This document shows, piece by piece, positions 16,856 through 26,919 of a stretch of DNA of 64,000 nucleotides; positions within the stretch are counted from its first letter, which is position 1, and the number at the start of each line of letters is the position of its first letter. The position numbers were made by a program, and so were the translations under genes. The DNA is from Henningerozyma blattae CBS 6284 (taxonomy: Eukaryota > Ascomycota > Saccharomycetes > Saccharomycetales > Saccharomycetaceae). The stretch is taken from the NCBI RefSeq assembly GCF_000315915.1, contig NC_020186.1:930001-994000 (forward strand), written 5' to 3'. The notes beneath the pieces were generated by a model that saw only the letters and a program-made list of their open reading frames with translations, searched no databases and had not been told where the DNA came from.

Positions 16856-19800
16856 TTAACTGGTAAAGGATGTGATAAACCCATCTTCCTTTAATAATGC
16901 GAAATATTCCAAAATTGATTCATAACATGTAATATATTGAGTTAAATTTTGTACCATTGATAATCTCTGTTTTCTTAACTCATTAATAATAATAAAGATT
17001 AAATCTTGTTCCATGTTCCAGACATCAATTTTATTATGGCTATTGATATGAAGTGAATCAGCCTTAAAAATGTTAAATAAAAAGTCTAGTGTAATAAAAA
17101 CCCCTGTTCTACCACAACCTGCAGAACAGTGCACCAATAGTGGAGATTTTTGTTTTATTGAAAGCAAAGGTTGGCTACTATTATTTTCCATCATTGATTC
17201 TGGTAAATTTTTTAAGAGATCAGTCAAAGCATTAGGATTTTGACAATTATTCTTTAAATAATCAAATGATAGTTCTGGATAATTTAATAATGCATTTTTA
17301 ATTTGAAATAAAACAAATATATCTTTTATATCAATACCACAAGAATCCATCCATTTAGTATAATGAATTTGATAAACAATTGAAGATTTGTTATTTTTAG
17401 TAATTTTAAAAATTCTCAAAATACAACCATTTGAATCAAAAATATTTTCAAAAATATGAATAATTTTAATACAATATCTTTTAGTACATTGTTCATTCCA
17501 ATATATATCCCATTTCTTCAAATTTAATTCATCATATGAATTTAAAGAAATAATTACTTTAATTTCATTAGAAATCACTACTTTCCAAAAATCATCCATT
17601 GTTGATGGTAATGGTGCTTGCGTAGCAATATAAGTAAAATCAGGATTAATTCTATTTAAATTCAAATAATTTGCATTAAAATAATCATCCAAATTAAGTG
17701 TATTTTCATTAATAGAATAACCGTTCATTGATGTTGCAGTTAAATCAGTTGTGGGAGTAGTTGGTGATGCAGTAGAATTTGTATTTAAATTTGAATCTAT
17801 TGGAGATATAACAATATTATTATTAGTATCGATATTATTACTATTATTGTTTACATTCTTATTATCATTTTCATTTTCATTTGGAGGCGTTAATTTTTTC
17901 TGTAATTCCATTGATCTATGCACATTTTGCAAATTTAAAAGATCGATATCATTTCCAGTGAAATAAGAGGTAGCATTATTATTTAATAAATCAGGAGGAG
18001 TTTGGATATCCGATTGAGACATTGGGAATAGAATGTTATTAACTGGAGTTGGTGGATTTGTTGTTGATGGATTTCTAGAGAAATTATCATTTGATGAATA
18101 CAAAATTGGAGAAGGCTGTAATTTCACTCTTGTATGTTCAAAAGGTAATATATTCGTATATCTATTTTTATTATACGATGTAATGCCTTTATTAATTTCA
18201 TAATTGTTGATGGGTGTTAAAAGTGAATCACTATCAGCTGATGATAATGAACTTGTTGAAGTTGCTGATAATAAGTTGGAATTATAATTAAAAGTATTTG
18301 GAGAAGAGGTATTAATTTCTCTTAGCTTGGTATTTGTTAATTCTAAGGAAATTTTTGGAATATTTGGTACAACATTTGGTATCGAAATTTTCAAATTTTT
18401 ATTAATGGGTAATTTATTGGTTGTAGTTTTATTTTTTTGAATTAAAAATTGGATTGTCCAAGTATTGTTGAGATTGTTGCGATTGGTGAGATTGTTGCTG
18501 TTGCTGTTGCTGCTGCTGTTTGTTTTTTTAAATTGTTTTTGTAGATGAGTCAAAGAATAAATTTTATGTTGAGCTTTTGAAATTGTCTTTGATAAATTAT
18601 CATTTGCTAATATTTGAGATTGTGAAATTAAAGATTTATTTTCATTATTATTTGATGTATTATTGCTATTTGTGATATTATTGGTAATATTAGTAGTATT
18701 AGCATTAGTATTAGTAGTATTGATGGTTGTTAGAGAAGAAAGTGTAGAATTATTAAAATTATTTGGATTTGTATGACAACTTGCATTACAATTCGAACTA
18801 CAAGCTGTATTAGTACTACAATTTGTAATACATTTTTCTAATCTTTTAATTTCAAAATTTTCTAATAATTCGAAATTTGATAATAATTTTTGTAAGATTG
18901 CATCAATTTTGTCTCTATTTGTGAAAAACCTTAACCAATTTGGTAAACATTTATCATTACCAGTTAAATTCTCTGGAATATCAAATTGGAAATATCTATT
19001 TAATGAAGAAGGTGAATAATGGATTTGATCTTTTTTGAAAGATCTAATGAACATATTATTGCTTCCTCTCGTGGAACTTAAATTTAAATTTAAACTTGAA
19101 TTTGAATTAGATAAAGTTGTTGAATTTGTAGATGATAAATTATTCAAATTATTGAGATTAATTTTCAAATTAAAATTTCTATTCATTTTCTTAGGTTTTG
19201 GTATAATTTTAGTTGTGGTTGAATTAGAATTAGAATTAGAAGTAGAAGTTAAATTAGGATGTGAATTGCTTGAAGTAGTTAAGGGCACGCTTGAATGTGT
19301 CAAAGAAGATAAAACAGAAGTAGAAAGTGTTGTTTTATGGGCTGATGTAGTGTTGCTGTTATTATTCTTATTAGTAGTAGTATTAGTATTAGTATTAGAT
19401 AGAAAAGGCAAATGCAGCGTACTTGAACTTGTAGTGTTACTACTACTACTGCTTGGTAAAATAGGAGTAGTTGAATTAAAATTTGTCAATATAAATAAAT
19501 TTAAATTTAATGAAGGCAGATTTGAAACATCAAAATTCTTATAATAAAATTCTTTAAATTTTGTAATGAAATAAAATGTAGATAATTTACAATTCGATTT
19601 ATTACTAAAATTATCGAAAAATAAAAAACATTTTGCCAACTTAATTAAATTTAGCAAATTAGAAATATTTTTCTCTGAATCTATTGTTATTGTTGTTTTT
19701 AATAATTTTTGAAAATCAAAAGCAGGTCTTTTAATTAATGTCGTTGGTAACGATAAATGAACCACATTTAAATTATTAAAACAATTTATTATGGAAGAAG

Positions 19801-20281
19801 AAGAGATCAGATGATTATGAGTTAAATCGAATAAAAGATATGTATTTGGTAAAGAAGATGAATCATTTGTTGATATTAGTTGATACAAATCGTTACAATC
19901 TTGGACATCTATCAAATGATAGTCCAATAGGGACAAATCCACAGTTTCCACTCGTGATATGAAATTGTTGTTTGGGCATAGCATAGAATGTAATTTATCG
20001 GTAAGAGTCAACGCAGTATTTGCTGATGTCATTGAGATTGAACCTTTTATATTTGAAGTTGTTGATATGATTGAATTTTTGATTTGATTATGTGTATCCC
20101 TCGGATGGATTTTCTTCCCAACGTCATTTTGTGTGGTACTGGAATCGGAATTGTTTGTTGTTGTAGACGGATGATGCTGAGTGGGAGTATTCTCACATCG
20201 ATCAATAGTAGTGGTGGCCATTATTAAAGGGGTATAAGAGTAATCAGATGAGAACGTAGAGGCATCAGATACAATAAGCAA
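16856..20281 (-). CDS. PTP2: Ptp2-type tyrosine phosphatase with long Asn/Ser/Thr-rich expansions
   Basis: Nuclear protein tyrosine phosphatase that dephosphorylates MAP kinases, mainly Hog1 (family knowledge). At 1141 residues it is much longer than S. cerevisiae Ptp2 (about 750). An N-terminal rhodanese-like segment (about 115-265, with DYHLIDVQDCNDLY and VVHLSLPTTLIKRPAF) matches the MAPK-docking region. Long Asn/Thr/Ser runs fill about 270-420, 510-620 and 790-870. The C-terminal 270 residues hold the phosphatase domain, with P-loop HCSAGCGRTG (catalytic Cys about 1052, Arg about 1058) and a Q-loop-like QNLTQYITCYE. Met22 is a possible alternative start. Identity as PTP2 rather than PTP3 rests on its position beside NPT1 and RET1. 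Confidence 0.9.
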   Translation of the reverse strand: MLIVSDASTFSSDYSYTPLIMATTTIDRCENTPTQHHPSTTTNNSDSSTTQNDVGKKIHPRDTHNQIKNSIISTTSNIKGSISMTSANTALTLTDKLHSMLCPNNNFISRVETVDLSLLDYHLIDVQDCNDLYQLISTNDSSSLPNTYLLFDLTHNHLISSSSIINCFNNLNVVHLSLPTTLIKRPAFDFQKLLKTTITIDSEKNISNLLNLIKLAKCFLFFDNFSNKSNCKLSTFYFITKFKEFYYKNFDVSNLPSLNLNLFILTNFNSTTPILPSSSSSNTTSSSTLHLPFLSNTNTNTTTNKNNNSNTTSAHKTTLSTSVLSSLTHSSVPLTTSSNSHPNLTSTSNSNSNSTTTKIIPKPKKMNRNFNLKINLNNLNNLSSTNSTTLSNSNSSLNLNLSSTRGSNNMFIRSFKKDQIHYSPSSLNRYFQFDIPENLTGNDKCLPNWLRFFTNRDKIDAILQKLLSNFELLENFEIKRLEKCITNCSTNTACSSNCNASCHTNPNNFNNSTLSSLTTINTTNTNANTTNITNNITNSNNTSNNNENKSLISQSQILANDNLSKTISKAQHKIYSLTHLQKQFKKTNSSSNSNSNNLTNRNNLNNTWTIQFLIQKNKTTTNKLPINKNLKISIPNVVPNIPKISLELTNTKLREINTSSPNTFNYNSNLLSATSTSSLSSADSDSLLTPINNYEINKGITSYNKNRYTNILPFEHTRVKLQPSPILYSSNDNFSRNPSTTNPPTPVNNILFPMSQSDIQTPPDLLNNNATSYFTGNDIDLLNLQNVHRSMELQKKLTPPNENENDNKNVNNNSNNIDTNNNIVISPIDSNLNTNSTASPTTPTTDLTATSMNGYSINENTLNLDDYFNANYLNLNRINPDFTYIATQAPLPSTMDDFWKVVISNEIKVIISLNSYDELNLKKWDIYWNEQCTKRYCIKIIHIFENIFDSNGCILRIFKITKNNKSSIVYQIHYTKWMDSCGIDIKDIFVLFQIKNALLNYPELSFDYLKNNCQNPNALTDLLKNLPESMMENNSSQPLLSIKQKSPLLVHCSAGCGRTGVFITLDFLFNIFKADSLHINSHNKIDVWNMEQDLIFIIINELRKQRLSMVQNLTQYITCYESILEYFALLKEDGFITSFTS

Positions 20282-21245
20282 ACACTCTTCTAAAGTTTAA
20301 TTTGATTTGATTTGATTTGAAACAAACAGCAGGGATAAAGAAAAATAATAATAAAAAAAAATATAAATGAATAAAAATCTATAACTTTTGGACAACAACT
20401 TCACAAAAACAAAAACACAGCACGAGAAAAGTCCCTTAGATTCAAATTAAACTATATTCAGACCAAAAGTTTATTATCGAACGAACAAACAAACAAACAA
20501 ATAGTGGTGTAACAAAAGCAAAAATGTAACACTAGCAAACCAAAGTTGTAATAGCAAACCAAATTGTACTTAGCAAACAATAAAGCAAGCTGTCACAGCT
20601 TAATGCGTAGAACCAAAAAAATGTTATAAAGTGAGGAGAGTGTTTAAATAATTTCAATACACACAATGAGTACTGTAACGGGACCTGGCACAAGAGATCT
20701 TGCAGAGTTTAGTAAACTTAAACCTGGGCAAACGTCACTTATAGGCAAATGTTTATTCTATTAATAGCCGTCGCAATGCAACACGACACAAACGAGAAGA
20801 ATTATAAGTATCACCAGTTACTGGATTAATCGATGGCAACCTGAAAATTAACAAATTGACTTGAAAAAAATTGAAGCCCAATGTTTTACGTACGTTTCGT
20901 CGTTCTTTGTTCTACGTTCTTCGTCGGCTGTAAAAATAAAATATCCAAAGCCTTTTTTTTCTTTTAAAATTTCTTAATTAGATATATCCTTTGTCAAATG
21001 AAATCGTCATTGAATATGAAAATGGTAAATCCTTACCTTATCAAAGGTTTATGATATAATTGAAATAAAATATTTCATGATTCGTTGCCAAATCACGCGC
21101 TTGTATGGATCCGGACACTCCCCGGGCTCCCTTTTCCTTTTTCCTTTTTCCTTTTTCTTTTCATTTTTTTTTTTAGAATGCAGGCTGAGCCAAGGAATAG
21201 GAAAAAGAAATTAACAATCAAAAAGAAAAAAAATTAAAAAAATAC

Positions 21246-21282
21246 ATATATAAAAGAGGAGTCTATTTTTGTGCCCGGGTAA
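21246..21282 (+). promoter_or_regulatory. TATA-like box and Reb1-like site in the PTP2 upstream block
   Basis: TATATAAA near 21,247 is followed about 25 bp later by CGGGTAA (21,276-21,282), a Reb1 core. Both sit inside a GC-rich block that also has CCCGGG palindromes, GGCACGTGCC at about 21,435, ACGCGT near 21,361 and C4T/AG4 stress-element cores. This resembles a promoter, but no gene is seen directly downstream; PTP2 lies about 1 kb away on the other strand. Confidence 0.35.
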
Positions 21283-23587
21283 TGTTCCCCAGTATAATTT
21301 TTTTCGGATTTCTACTATTGGAAACGATATTACCAGATATAGTAAAGCGCCAGGGGTGCAACGCGTCAGGGTTTATTTCCCCTTTAGGTACGGACCGTTT
21401 TGCCTTCCTATTTCTCCGTCTCAATTTCGCGTCTGGCACGTGCCACAAAAAATAGAATGACATATCGGGAAACTAAATGTACTAAATATATTTCTTCCAG
21501 AGGAAAAAAGGTGCACGGATGGAGAAGTATCTGCATCCGGAAATGTTAAGATATCGCCTGATTAAGGATACTTCGCCAATAAGGAATGTGTTCCGAATTA
21601 GGAAGTGGTGTGAGCAAAGTACTGTGTTTCCGTTTTGAGTAATGTTTTCCGGAGTGAAATATCTATTAGTTAGATGAATTTCATACGAAGTATCATTTTT
21701 TAGAAAATGGAATGCGTCAATTAAAATGCCTATACAGGAATATTATTTACAGGTAATATATAGATGAATAAACTAGTAAAGGGGTAAAAAATAACACTAT
21801 AAAATATGATTGAATATAATACAATAAAAAAAAAAAACATGAATTCTTTAGGCAACTAATGTCGTGGGTAAGATGATTTATGTTATGAGATTGCTTAAGT
21901 TTCTTTTTCTTTTTTATAAGTGTCTTCGTCTCTGGAGTTTATGGAAAATACTCTTCAAAAATAAATTTGCAATGGAAAAAAAAAATTCTTTTTTGAAAAT
22001 AAATTTCGATGTGTTTCATATCTAGTTCCATCTTGTTACGAAATACAATATCTTAATGATAGAGAAAGGGATAGCATTTTGCTTAAAGCAACAGTAGAAG
22101 AAAAGGTTAGTAGGTTGCCGCGACAAAACCCCATATCTTTCTTTGTCAGTAGGACATTTATTTTCTTTTTGACTTTTTTTTCACTCTGGCCTCTTGAATT
22201 TCGTCCAGTATTAATCCATAAAATTTCACAACTGATAAAAAAAAAAAAAAAGTTTACTTAAACATTATCATACAGAAGAATGACATTGATTTGTAAAGTT
22301 TCTATGCCTTTGTTTTTTTTTTATGTTTTTTTAGTATTCTTGTTTTCACACTTTGTGCATTGCAATCCAAGTCTTTTGTGGTTCGTTTGGGCTTTGAATA
22401 TTATTAGATGAGTAAATGCAATTGGGGCAAGGTGCCCGACCTTTTATGCCAAGAGAAGAGAAGGCAGTTAGGTAGACTTATGTTTCACAAAGGTGCCTTT
22501 TATATATCTATGCAATTGTATGATGGCTAGACGAAGCATCTTTTATGCTACGTCAGCATTCTGATGCGTTACGGTTATTTTTTTTTTTTTTTTTTTTTCA
22601 TCATCTATTTATTTTTCCAAAATACAGACATCCCTCCTTCACGATACAATTTTCTCCGTGAAAGAGAAAGTCTTGTAGGAGTATTTGCAAGAATTCTTGA
22701 AGGATTATTCCCCAGAAATCTACGGCATCTTCTTCAGGTTAGTAATATTTCCTACACATTCCACAATGAAATTTCCACATTCCACAGTGAAATTTTACAC
22801 ACTCACATTTAAAATTTTTGCCATGTACATTCTCTGTTTTTGCCCTCGTTATTATCACTGTAAACAGAAGTATGACTACAACAGGAAACCGCATTCGCTA
22901 CAGACTTTGCTATTTTGGGAAAAACACGTGTCAGATCTCATAGCAGATCTTATCATATCAAGATTTCAAAAACTCAAGCATGTGATTTTAAGCAGTATTA
23001 CAGTTCCAATAAACATATATGGTTAGATTTGTCTATATATTTTAGTTATGATTACCATATTAATACGTTTATTCCGATAAACTATTTTCTTTTTAGAAAC
23101 TTTTTCGTTACCAACAGAAATTTTAAGCCTAATACGAAGTAGATGCACCTATGGTCCTTAATTTTTTGGGACACATTTAAACACAACCTATGAAGGATAA
23201 CTCAACAAAAACTGTATCTGTATAAGATAGTTGCCCTCTTTGTGTTATTTATTTTTTTTGTCATCGTTGGCCTTATTAAATTTCTTTTTTTTTCTACTTT
23301 AAAAATAAAAAAAGAAAGCAACGTACATTGTTCTAGTTACGCTTGCCATGAATTGTCCCTTGCATAGCCCCTATGAATGTCGCAAAATAATCATTAATTG
23401 GAAATATTCCTTTTTAGTACTTCCCAATATCTCTTCTTCATGCTTGATTTCTACAGAATATTTTGGAATTGCTAACCTTAAATCACTATATAATATATAC
23501 TTGGCTATATGAAGATTAGAAAGAGGTGACCCTGACTTACCAAATCAATAATCCCATATATACCAGCTGATATACTAACTATTTTTC

Positions 23588-24106
23588 TTGTTTGCCTTAG
23601 TATTAAAATATTCGTATCTAAGCGTTACAAATAATGACGTAAACAAAAAAAGAAAAAAAGAAACGCCCTGGTATGTAGTATACTTAATTTGTAACATTCG
23701 CAAGAAAACAAGCATCATATATTTTATTTTTTATAATTTGTGTTCACAAATATTAAGAGAGCTCATATGTAGGTTTCAGTTCTTAATATTTGGGAATTTT
23801 TTTAACGTGGCTAATGTTATGAAACGTAAGCCAAATCAAGAGTACGATAAAATAATCCCTTTTCTTTTCACAGCCTTTTCTGGATATCAGTTGTGGAAGG
23901 ATTTTTCCCAATTAATGTGGAAAGGCTTGCAAACGTATTACAAACATTTGTATCGACATACTAGTATTTGTAGCCCGATAGGCTTTGCTAAATATATGAT
24001 TTATGCATTTGGAAATTATACTTTCACTACGATTTCATTTGGCTGTGGAATAATATTTGAAAATTCATTATATTATTCTTACAAAAAATTCTCGATAGGC
24101 AATTAG
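23588..24106 (+). CDS. Unrecognised ORF, 172 codons, gene status doubtful
   Basis: Longest open frame in the 6.6-kb gap. The translation is rich in Phe, Tyr, Ile and Lys, with one hydrophobic patch near residues 40-70 and another near the C-terminus (FTTISFGCGIIFENS). It shows no motif or homologue I recognise. Its composition is what an AT-rich sequence gives by chance, although 172 codons is long for that. No strong promoter element precedes it. It could be an orphan gene, a decayed gene, or chance. Confidence 0.2.
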   Translation: MFALVLKYSYLSVTNNDVNKKRKKETPWYVVYLICNIRKKTSIIYFIFYNLCSQILRELICRFQFLIFGNFFNVANVMKRKPNQEYDKIIPFLFTAFSGYQLWKDFSQLMWKGLQTYYKHLYRHTSICSPIGFAKYMIYAFGNYTFTTISFGCGIIFENSLYYSYKKFSIGN

Positions 24107-25447
24107 TTTTTTTTTTTTTCTTTTGAATCAAAGTGTTAATACTTTGAGTTTATAAGATAATAATTGTAACAAAATATGTCGTATTCAATTCTCTCTTTAA
24201 TCATCCCTCTCTCTTGGGCTTGCCTTGTAGTGAATCATCTACTATTACTAGATTTAATAGCTGGCTGTCTTTTAGAAGTGGTAGGTTTATGAAGCCGATC
24301 CTGAGAATGCATAGGCAACAGTGCTTAATCTAACTAAAAGGATTGACAGACTAGGTACATAAGGAGTTAATAGAAAGGAAATGATGCCAAATACAAAGAA
24401 AAAAAAAGAGGGAGTGACAATTTTTGATGTTTTTCAAGGTCTTTATTCCCTTTTTTTTTCCCAAATAAAAATGTGTGACACTCAAATAATAATCTATCAT
24501 TCTAAAAGAAAAAAATGGAAGACATTCCATATAAAGCTCCTAATGTTCAATTTAAATCCCCAAAGATACAAAATTTGAGGGGTCTACTTTTTATTTTATT
24601 CTTATCAAGTTACTTCTCTTCAATGGGGAGCATTGACAGCGTAAATCCCCAATAAGGTTCTGTAAAAAAGTATTAGAAGAAAATTAATATTTTGATAAGG
24701 CAATTTATTGGTTAACTCTTTATTATGTATTTATAATATTTTATGACATTTAATACACTTTGGTTTTTGGGATTACTATCAATATGACTTGCATTAATAC
24801 CCTTAGACTGTTACCAGCATTGGAATAAGAAACTCTAACGGCTAACACCCTTTTGAGTCTAATTTTATTTCATTTTGAGACATATTTCTTACAAATTCTT
24901 ACACTCTAACTAAGGAGTTTCTTTATTTTTCAAGAGTATTTTAAAATAGTCCAAGAACTTTTTTTTTAATAAAGTTTTCTTGCTAGTTTTCTTCACGAGT
25001 AATTATTACTAAACACCAATACGTATACGATAATGGTCTACTAGTTATTATAAATTATGTAAAAATAATTCCTCATAAAATTAGGTATACACTTACTTGA
25101 ATGATTTCATAGTAATTAGTAATTAGGAAGTTTATTAGCAGCTCTCTTTAGTAACAACTTATTGATCACCAAAAACCTAATTACCTCTTCAACACAAAGT
25201 ATAGAATTTTTCACTCTAAATGAGACAAATTTAAATTACTACTTTTGTAGGTTGTTTCTTTTTCTCTACCAAGTATTAATATTAATACCTGATTATTCTT
25301 TAATAATAGATAATTTAACAACTTGAATCCTATGGAACGTTTAATCTATCCATATAAATAGATGTCATTAGATTATTAATTTAATAGAGAATCTATACCT
25401 TTAGTCGCCCTTTTTATGCTAGCTTAAAATGGAAACCGTCAACAAAA

Positions 25448-25519
25448 GCTCGTATGGCGCAGTGGTAGCGCAGCAGATTGCAAATCTGTTGGTCCTTAGT
25501 TCGATCCTGAGTGCGAGCT
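25448..25519 (+). tRNA. tRNA-Cys (anticodon GCA)
   Basis: 72-nt cloverleaf. The acceptor stem pairs GCTCGTA with TGCGAGC and has discriminator U. The D-arm carries an A-box-like TGGCGCAGTGGTAGCGC. The anticodon GCA is at 25,480-25,482 in a CAGATTGCAAATCTG stem-loop. The T-arm contains AGTTCGATCCT (B box). No intron. A T-run terminator follows immediately. It appears identical to the S. cerevisiae tRNA-Cys as I remember it. Confidence 0.98.
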
Positions 25520-25535
25520 TTTCTTTTTAACATTT

Positions 25536-26203
25536 TGTTGCTTGACACGTGACCATAATTAAATCTCGTGAAGATACACATTATGTGGTAGATCCAGTTA
25601 GGACATGTGACCAAGAGCTTGTAGGATCACGTGTGCAGAAGCCAGACTTTGGAGCTTATACAGATGAATAAGTATGTAGCATGAAAATGTGCACAGGAAG
25701 AATGTATTTCGAGAGAGGATAGCGTAATCTATCATCGGGTCTTAAGAGATACAGGAGTATCTAAGAAGACAAGAGATCTGAGATGATCTACAGGTAGAGC
25801 CTGTAGATATCAGATACAAGTTAGAAGCAGGTTAACTTCTGAGTTAACTCTACAAGTGGGATGATAGGTAAATGTTGAGGTACGGTACTACTATCATCGG
25901 CAGAGACTATGCGGTAGGCGTAGTCTATGAATTGGGACTGCGGTTACAATTTTGCTCGTCAAGAGTATCTTCCAGAACACAGGTTCTGATGAGAACATAA
26001 TGGTTATGTCTGGGAAGCTTGTGTCTGACGAGACATAGGTCTTATATAAGAGGAACGTTCTGTGAAGATGGATATACAGAAAGAGTATTCTGTTTAACGA
26101 AACAACCAAATTTTATATTAATTCCTGGCTGAATTCGAAAAACGGGTAATATATACATTCTATATAGCAAGAATTATAACTGACCGTAGAACAATCTACG
26201 ACA
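25536..26203 (+). mobile_element. Candidate solo LTR (or structured RNA locus) next to tRNA-Cys
   Basis: A 668-bp block begins TGTTG and ends CGACA, so its outer bases form the TG...CA inverted ends of yeast LTRs. It is flanked by CATTT (25,531-25,535) and CATTA (26,204-26,208), a 4-of-5 match to a target-site duplication. Inside is a TATATAAG box at about 26,043 with about 160 bp downstream, as in an LTR promoter/R/U5 layout. It is clearly GC-richer than its surroundings. It starts 16 bp after the tRNA; Ty elements favour tRNA neighbourhoods, though usually the upstream side. No internal retrotransposon genes or second copy were found in the window. The dense hairpins inside are unusual, and a non-coding RNA is the main alternative. 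Confidence 0.4.
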
Positions 26204-26747
26204 CATTAGTTTCTTAAATCTGTCAGATAAACTAAAATGTATGCAGTTCTTATTAAAAAATTTGGATGGGACTTATATTTATTATTTTAACTTTATATTT
26301 AGTATTATCCCGCAATTAATCCAAGTAGTTCGATCAAAAATAAAGTATTTAATAATAATTTGATAAAGGAAAACTAATTTCATTACAGTATTTGAGTTTT
26401 TTTTTTAGGAAATACATATTTAATTGCAAGAAGACATAAATTCATAAAAGCATTATATAAGTATCTAAATTTAAAAAAAAAAAAAAATTATTATCTGACC
26501 TTTTTATTGCTAGATACTACAATTTACCTTTCCAGTTTTCTCTTAGAATTGAGTAGAGTAGTAGTATTTTTCTCATTCACAAAATTTTAAACCTCTAAAT
26601 TTATATCATCTCGAAGTTATTAAAGAAAGACACAAGTTTTTTTATTGATGCTATTCTTTATTTTAACAAAAGAAACAGAAGCATGGCGGAAATAAATCTT
26701 CATTTTTTCCGGGTTGTAAAATTTTGAAATAGTGAAATCTTGATATC

Positions 26748-26758
26748 CGATGAGATGA
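26748..26758 (+). promoter_or_regulatory. PAC-like element upstream of RET1
   Basis: CGATGAGATGA, matching the PAC core (GCGATGAGMT less its first base), about 165 bp upstream of the RET1 ATG. PAC was named for RNA polymerase A and C (I and III) genes, and RET1 encodes a Pol III subunit. Confidence 0.55.
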
Positions 26759-26919
26759 AATAGATTTTTCAAGCTTGCAAAAAATGATGAGTAATGTAAT
26801 CATAAAGATTAAATAGTTAATTGAAAAAATTTTAATATCTAAAAGTATTTGGAGCAGGTTAAAAACAATTCCCTCATTAATTCTTTACATATTTGGTCTT
26901 ATATTAGGCCATATCAAAG

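Larger units (their letters stand above)
20282..25447. other. Large gene-poor gap upstream of PTP2
   Basis: 5.2 kb with no recognised protein gene, far longer than neighbouring gaps. Contents: (ATTTG)n and CAAA-rich repeats near PTP2 (20,296-20,325 and 20,480-20,580); a 32-codon ORF at 20,666-20,764; a GC-richer promoter-like block at 21,070-21,650 (Reb1, STRE, MCB and MADS-type motifs and a TATA-like box). A second small patch lies at 22,430-22,570, followed by a T21 run near 22,578-22,598. An unrecognised 172-codon ORF sits at 23,588-24,106. The rest is AT-rich. No centromere signature (no CDEIII-like TTCCGAA in an AT-rich context) was found. Confidence 0.5.
25520..26919. other. tRNA-Cys to RET1 spacer
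   Basis: First half (25,536-26,203) is the GC-richer hairpin-rich block described separately. From 26,204 to 26,919 the DNA is AT-rich and forms the RET1 promoter, with a PAC-like element at 26,748-26,758. No ORF of note. Confidence 0.5.

Noticed and set aside
20282..26919. Point centromere in the 6.6-kb gap
   Set aside because: CACGTG-type sites (CDEI-like) occur, but none is followed by an 80-170 bp near-pure AT stretch and a CDEIII core with TTCCGAA. The synteny position is not centromeric in S. cerevisiae.
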